Source of the DNA: Neobacillus vireti
GTDB lineage: Bacteria; Bacillota; Bacilli; Bacillales; Cytobacillaceae
Direction: 5' to 3'
Assembly: GCF_001026695.1 (NCBI RefSeq)
Contig: NZ_LDNB01000010.1
Location: 82,483-146,482, forward strand
DNA: 64,000 nt
The first letter of the stretch is position 1; each line of letters begins with the position of its first letter. A program made the translations under genes and the position numbers. Positions 61,112 through 64,000 of this stretch are shown in pieces. The notes beneath the pieces were generated by a model. That model did no database searches. It was given only the letters and a program-made list of their open reading frames with translations, and was not told the origin of the DNA.

Positions 61112-62476
61112 ATGTGGGGTAAATTACGAGACTGGATGGAGAAAAGGTCACCAGCCCAGGTTATTTGTAGTTATTATTTACTTGCAGTAACTATATCCAT
61201 ACTATTATTCAGCATCCCGGCTGTCCATAGACCCGGGATCAAAGTGAGTTTTATGGATACAGTCTTCACTGCGGTCAGTGTGGTTAGCGATACTGGTTTG
61301 AGTGTGTTTAATATTTCAGAAACCTTCAGTGTATTTGGCTATTTTATGATTATGCTTGTATTACAATTTGGGGGTATTGGCATTATGGCCATTAGTACCT
61401 TTTTCTGGGTGCTTTTGGGGCGAAGAATTGGTTTGCGCGAACGCCGCCTTATCATGGTTGACAATAATCAATTCGCATTATCAGGTCTCGTGCATTTAGT
61501 AAAAGAAATTATCAAGATTATTCTCCTGATTGAGCTGATAGGGGCACTCATTCTCGGATTTTATTTCTTGCAGTATTATCCGACTTGGAAAGAAGCTTTT
61601 CTTCACGGCTTGTTTACATCCGTTAGCGCGACAACAAATGCTGGGATGGATATTACCGGTGATTCACTTGCACCTTATGCAAAAGACTATTTTGTTCAGT
61701 TAATCAATATTACGCAAATCATCCTTGGTGCCATAGGGTTCCCAGTCTTAATTGAAGTAAAACATTATTTACTTAGAAAACAGACGGAGCTTGGGCATCC
61801 ATTCCGCTTTTCATTATTTGCAAAGTTGACAACAATAACATATGGAATTCTTCTTATTCTTGGGACAATCCTCATTTTTCTCTTGGAGTTTCAACACTAC
61901 TTCAAGGATATGAATTGGGTTGACAGCTTTTTCTATTCCTTTTTCCAGGCTGCTACGACGAGAAGTGCCGGGCTGACAACCTTGGATATCAATGATCTTT
62001 CGAGGCCAACACTCTTGATCATGAGTGTTTTCATGTTTATTGGCGGCTCGCCGAATTCTGTAGGCGGAGGAATACGAACGACCACTTTTGCGTTAAATAT
62101 GCTATTTATTTATCATTTTGCGAGAGGTAACCGCGAAATCAAAATCTTTAACCGCGAGCTTCATCCCGATGATATTATGAAATCATTTGCAATTACATTT
62201 TTAGCTATTGTTATGTGCTTACTATCCGTTGTCGCTTTAAGCATATCTGATAGCCAGCATGAGCTTATTGCTATTTTTTTGGAAGTTTGTTCTGCCTTTG
62301 GAACGGTTGGTTTATCTCTAGGGATTACCCCCGACCTTAGCATTTTTGGAAAATTCGTTTTAATGATGTTAATGTTCATCGGAAGAATCGGATTAACATC
62401 TTTCTTATTTATTATTGGCGGTAGTAATAAGAAATCAAACTATAATTATCCAAAAGAAAGAGTAATTATCGGTTAA
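61112..62476 (+). CDS. K+ uptake channel subunit, KtrB/KtrD/TrkH family
   Basis: 454 aa integral membrane protein with four M1-P-M2 repeats. The selectivity-filter region of each repeat is recognisable: SDTGLSVF, TNAGMDIT, RSAGLTTLD and GTVGLSLG, and GRIGLTSFLF closes the protein. It moves K+ (often Na+-stimulated) together with a cytoplasmic KtrA/C ring that is not in the window; unlinked genes suggest KtrD. ATG 61112 has AAGGGGA at 7 nt; ATG 61106 touches that site. Confidence 0.92.
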   Translation: MWGKLRDWMEKRSPAQVICSYYLLAVTISILLFSIPAVHRPGIKVSFMDTVFTAVSVVSDTGLSVFNISETFSVFGYFMIMLVLQFGGIGIMAISTFFWVLLGRRIGLRERRLIMVDNNQFALSGLVHLVKEIIKIILLIELIGALILGFYFLQYYPTWKEAFLHGLFTSVSATTNAGMDITGDSLAPYAKDYFVQLINITQIILGAIGFPVLIEVKHYLLRKQTELGHPFRFSLFAKLTTITYGILLILGTILIFLLEFQHYFKDMNWVDSFFYSFFQAATTRSAGLTTLDINDLSRPTLLIMSVFMFIGGSPNSVGGGIRTTTFALNMLFIYHFARGNREIKIFNRELHPDDIMKSFAITFLAIVMCLLSVVALSISDSQHELIAIFLEVCSAFGTVGLSLGITPDLSIFGKFVLMMLMFIGRIGLTSFLFIIGGSNKKSNYNYPKERVIIG

Positions 62477-62482
62477 TCGTAA

Positions 62483-62512
62483 CCTCCGGGAGCCATTGTG
62501 GGTTCCCGGAAA
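62483..62512 (+). terminator. Hairpin after K+ channel gene
   Basis: CCGGGAGCC/GGGTTCCCGG stem, strong but without a clear T-run. Confidence 0.45.
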
Positions 62513-62604
62513 GATGTTAAATTTTACTCTTCCGATGCTAATTTCCTGTTCTTCAGCTTAAAAGAACGAAAAATCGCCTTCTTTTCCTCAAACGATAAGT
62601 AGTA

Positions 62605-62633
62605 AAAAACACCTTGCGTTCGCAAGGTGTTTT
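62605..62633 (-). terminator. Terminator of symporter gene
   Basis: AAAACACCTTGC/GCAAGGTGTTTT 12-bp stem with a 4-nt loop; the minus strand continues as TTTTTT. Confidence 0.85.
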
Positions 62634-62644
62634 GTGTCGTAATG

Positions 62645-63892
62645 TTAGGCTGCTTTTTGTTCATGAGAATCATTAAGCTTATGGCCTTCCCATTTTGTAA
62701 TAACAATCGCAGCAAGGGAGTTTCCGACAATGTTTACACATGTACGGGCCATATCAAGAATCCGGTCAATTCCAGCAATAAAAGCTAGTCCCTCTACAGG
62801 TATACCGACACTTCCTAATGTGGCAAGAAGCACTACAAAGGATACACCCGGAACTCCAGCAATTCCTTTGGAAGTTAACATCAAGACAAGAACTAATGTG
62901 ATTTGATGCCCAATAGTCAAATCAATTCCATACATTTGTGCAATAAACAATGCCGCAATTGCTTGGTATAATGTCGACCCATCAAGATTAAAGGAATAGC
63001 CTGTTGGAATAACAAAAGATGTAATCGCCTTCGGACAACCGATTTTCTCCATTTTTTCCATAATTTTTGGTAAGACAGTTTCTGAACTTGCAGTTGTATA
63101 GCCTAAAATTAATTCGTCTTTCAAGTAACGGATGAGCTTAAAAATATTAAACCCAACAATTTTTGCCGTTACTCCAAGGACAACTAGAATGAAAAAAATC
63201 ATCGATCCATAAACGACAAGAACCAATTTCCCGAGCGGAATTAACGAGGAGATACCAAATTTTGAAACAGTTACACCAATCAAAGCAAATACACCAAATG
63301 GTGCAAGCTTCATGATTTGGTTAGTGACATAGAACATCGCATCGGCCGTTCCTCTAAAGAAATTGAGAATTGGCAGTCCTTTCTCACCAATCGCCGCTAC
63401 CCCAAGTCCAAACATAATGGAAAAGAAAATAATTGCTAACATATCGCCATTTGCTAATGACTGAATGATATTAGTAGGAACTATATTCACAACTGTGTCA
63501 ATCATCGAATGTGACTCTGTTTGTTCTGCAGTATGGACGTAACTATTTATATCTGTTTTTGTCAGTTTGGATCGATCTACGCCGGCACCTGGCTGAAACA
63601 CATTCCCAGCAAGAAGCCCAACAATGATGGCGACTGTGGTAATGATTTCAAAATAAAGCAGGGTTTTACCGCCTAGCTTTCCTAATGACTTCATATCGCC
63701 GACGCCAGCAACTCCGACAATAAGGCTGGAAATAACGATTGGAACAACAATCATTTTTATTAATCGAATAAAGATATCTCCAATTGGCTGGAGGTAACTT
63801 GCCACATGCGGATTGCCATAAAAAACTGCACCGACAATAATACCGAGAGCCAGTCCAATAAAAATCTGCCACGCTAAACTAATCTTCTTCAT
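62645..63892 (-). CDS. Dicarboxylate/amino acid:cation symporter (DAACS)
   Basis: 415 aa GltP/GltT/DctA-family carrier. Eight or so helices plus re-entrant loops; SETVLPKIMEKM, the IPTGYSFNLDGST transport motif, KGIAGVPGVSF and DRILDMARTCVNIVGNSLAA with the Asp-rich substrate/cation site are all present. Imports glutamate/aspartate or C4-dicarboxylates with Na+ or H+. AAGGGGAAG before ATG; strong terminator downstream. Confidence 0.93.
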   Translation of the reverse strand: MKKISLAWQIFIGLALGIIVGAVFYGNPHVASYLQPIGDIFIRLIKMIVVPIVISSLIVGVAGVGDMKSLGKLGGKTLLYFEIITTVAIIVGLLAGNVFQPGAGVDRSKLTKTDINSYVHTAEQTESHSMIDTVVNIVPTNIIQSLANGDMLAIIFFSIMFGLGVAAIGEKGLPILNFFRGTADAMFYVTNQIMKLAPFGVFALIGVTVSKFGISSLIPLGKLVLVVYGSMIFFILVVLGVTAKIVGFNIFKLIRYLKDELILGYTTASSETVLPKIMEKMEKIGCPKAITSFVIPTGYSFNLDGSTLYQAIAALFIAQMYGIDLTIGHQITLVLVLMLTSKGIAGVPGVSFVVLLATLGSVGIPVEGLAFIAGIDRILDMARTCVNIVGNSLAAIVITKWEGHKLNDSHEQKAA

Positions 63893-63957
63893 CTACACTT
63901 CCCCTTTTTTAAAATATGGCTTTGTTAAAGAATATTGTTGATTTTGAACACAATGTT

Positions 63958-64000
63958 GATTGGAGTGGAAGGCGCGAGACTCCTGCGGGAGCAGCGCAGC
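63958..64000. repeat. Dispersed Bacillaceae repeat, cut by window end
   Basis: TGATTGGAGTGGAAGGCGCG and GACTCCTGCGGGAGCAGCG: a GC-rich stretch in an AT-rich setting with an imperfect inverted repeat around CTCCTGCGGGAG. I recognise the beginning of a high-copy Bacillaceae intergenic element; the rest is outside. Confidence 0.6.

Noticed and set aside
62524..62730. 68-aa minus ORF over the symporter 3' end
   Set aside because: Overlaps the symporter in another frame and spans its terminator; no start signal.

Overview
The window reads as chromosome of a low-GC, spore-forming Bacillaceae (Bacillus/Neobacillus-like). Support: AGGAGG-type ribosome sites with many TTG and GTG starts, a gluconate operator identical to the one I know from Bacillus subtilis, a thermolysin-type secreted protease, ECF sigma/anti-sigma pairs, a coat-like His/Gly/Tyr repeat protein with a SigK-like -10, and a KinA-type orphan histidine kinase. 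I saw no rRNA, tRNA, CRISPR, prophage or transposase gene.

Layout. 1-3.7 kb: an ECF transporter (two ATPases, EcfT, S component) in one minus-strand operon behind a uridine-phosphorylase-like gene. 3.9-5.8 kb: ECF sigma/anti-sigma pair. 5.9-6.5 kb: a large non-coding phased repeat array. 6.6-8.1 kb: TetR/hydrolase pair with a palindromic operator. 8.3-12.5 kb: coat-like protein, deaminase, a tandem duplication ending in terminators, M4 protease, S11 D,D-carboxypeptidase. 12.7-14.5 kb: VanR/VanS-like two-component system. 15-21.3 kb: small membrane, secreted and acetyltransferase genes, ComB-like phosphatase, FlaR-like kinase, methyltransferase. 21.7-26.4 kb: ECF sigma, membrane partner and MacB-like ABC transporter whose permease is cut by an in-frame TAG. 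26.5-31 kb: signal peptidase, PadR/DUF2812 pair, orphan VWA domain, third ECF sigma/anti-sigma pair. 31-38 kb: phospholipase A2-like protein, orphan kinase, glycerol-1-phosphate dehydrogenase-like gene with a HAD phosphatase, YbaK, esterase, Nudix. 38-44 kb: hydrolase, small membrane proteins, Nudix, VOC, GNATs. 44.6-49.9 kb: ABC transporter with its own two-component system. 50-56.9 kb: PadR/DUF4825 operon, lipoprotein, GNAT, MOSC. 57-60.8 kb: gntR-gntK-gntP. 61-64 kb: KtrB/KtrD-type K+ channel subunit and a dicarboxylate/glutamate symporter.

The most unusual signal is non-coding. Six intergenic regions each carry their own short word, different at every locus, repeated at 21 bp, or at 10, 31 and 50-52 bp steps. 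Those are close to whole turns of the DNA helix (2, 1, 3 and about 5 turns). The loci are at 5.9, 14.66, 16.15, 32.2, 48.1 and 55.9 kb. Independently, a 45-bp perfect or near-perfect palindrome built on GGTGTCAGGCACC is dispersed (full copies at 39.7, 40.7, 44.6 and 49.9 kb, partial ones at 9.4-11.5 kb), and one copy encodes the end of a ybaN-like gene. Two copies of a 170-bp GCGCAAGCGCC element and the start of another Bacillaceae-type repeat at the right edge complete the repeat content.

Regulatory logic that can be read directly: three sigma genes with ECF-type promoters upstream of themselves, two padR operons with dyads lying in the promoter spacer, a tetR operator, and a gnt promoter with overlapping GntR operator and catabolite-responsive element. 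All functional assignments come from reading motifs; no database search was run.
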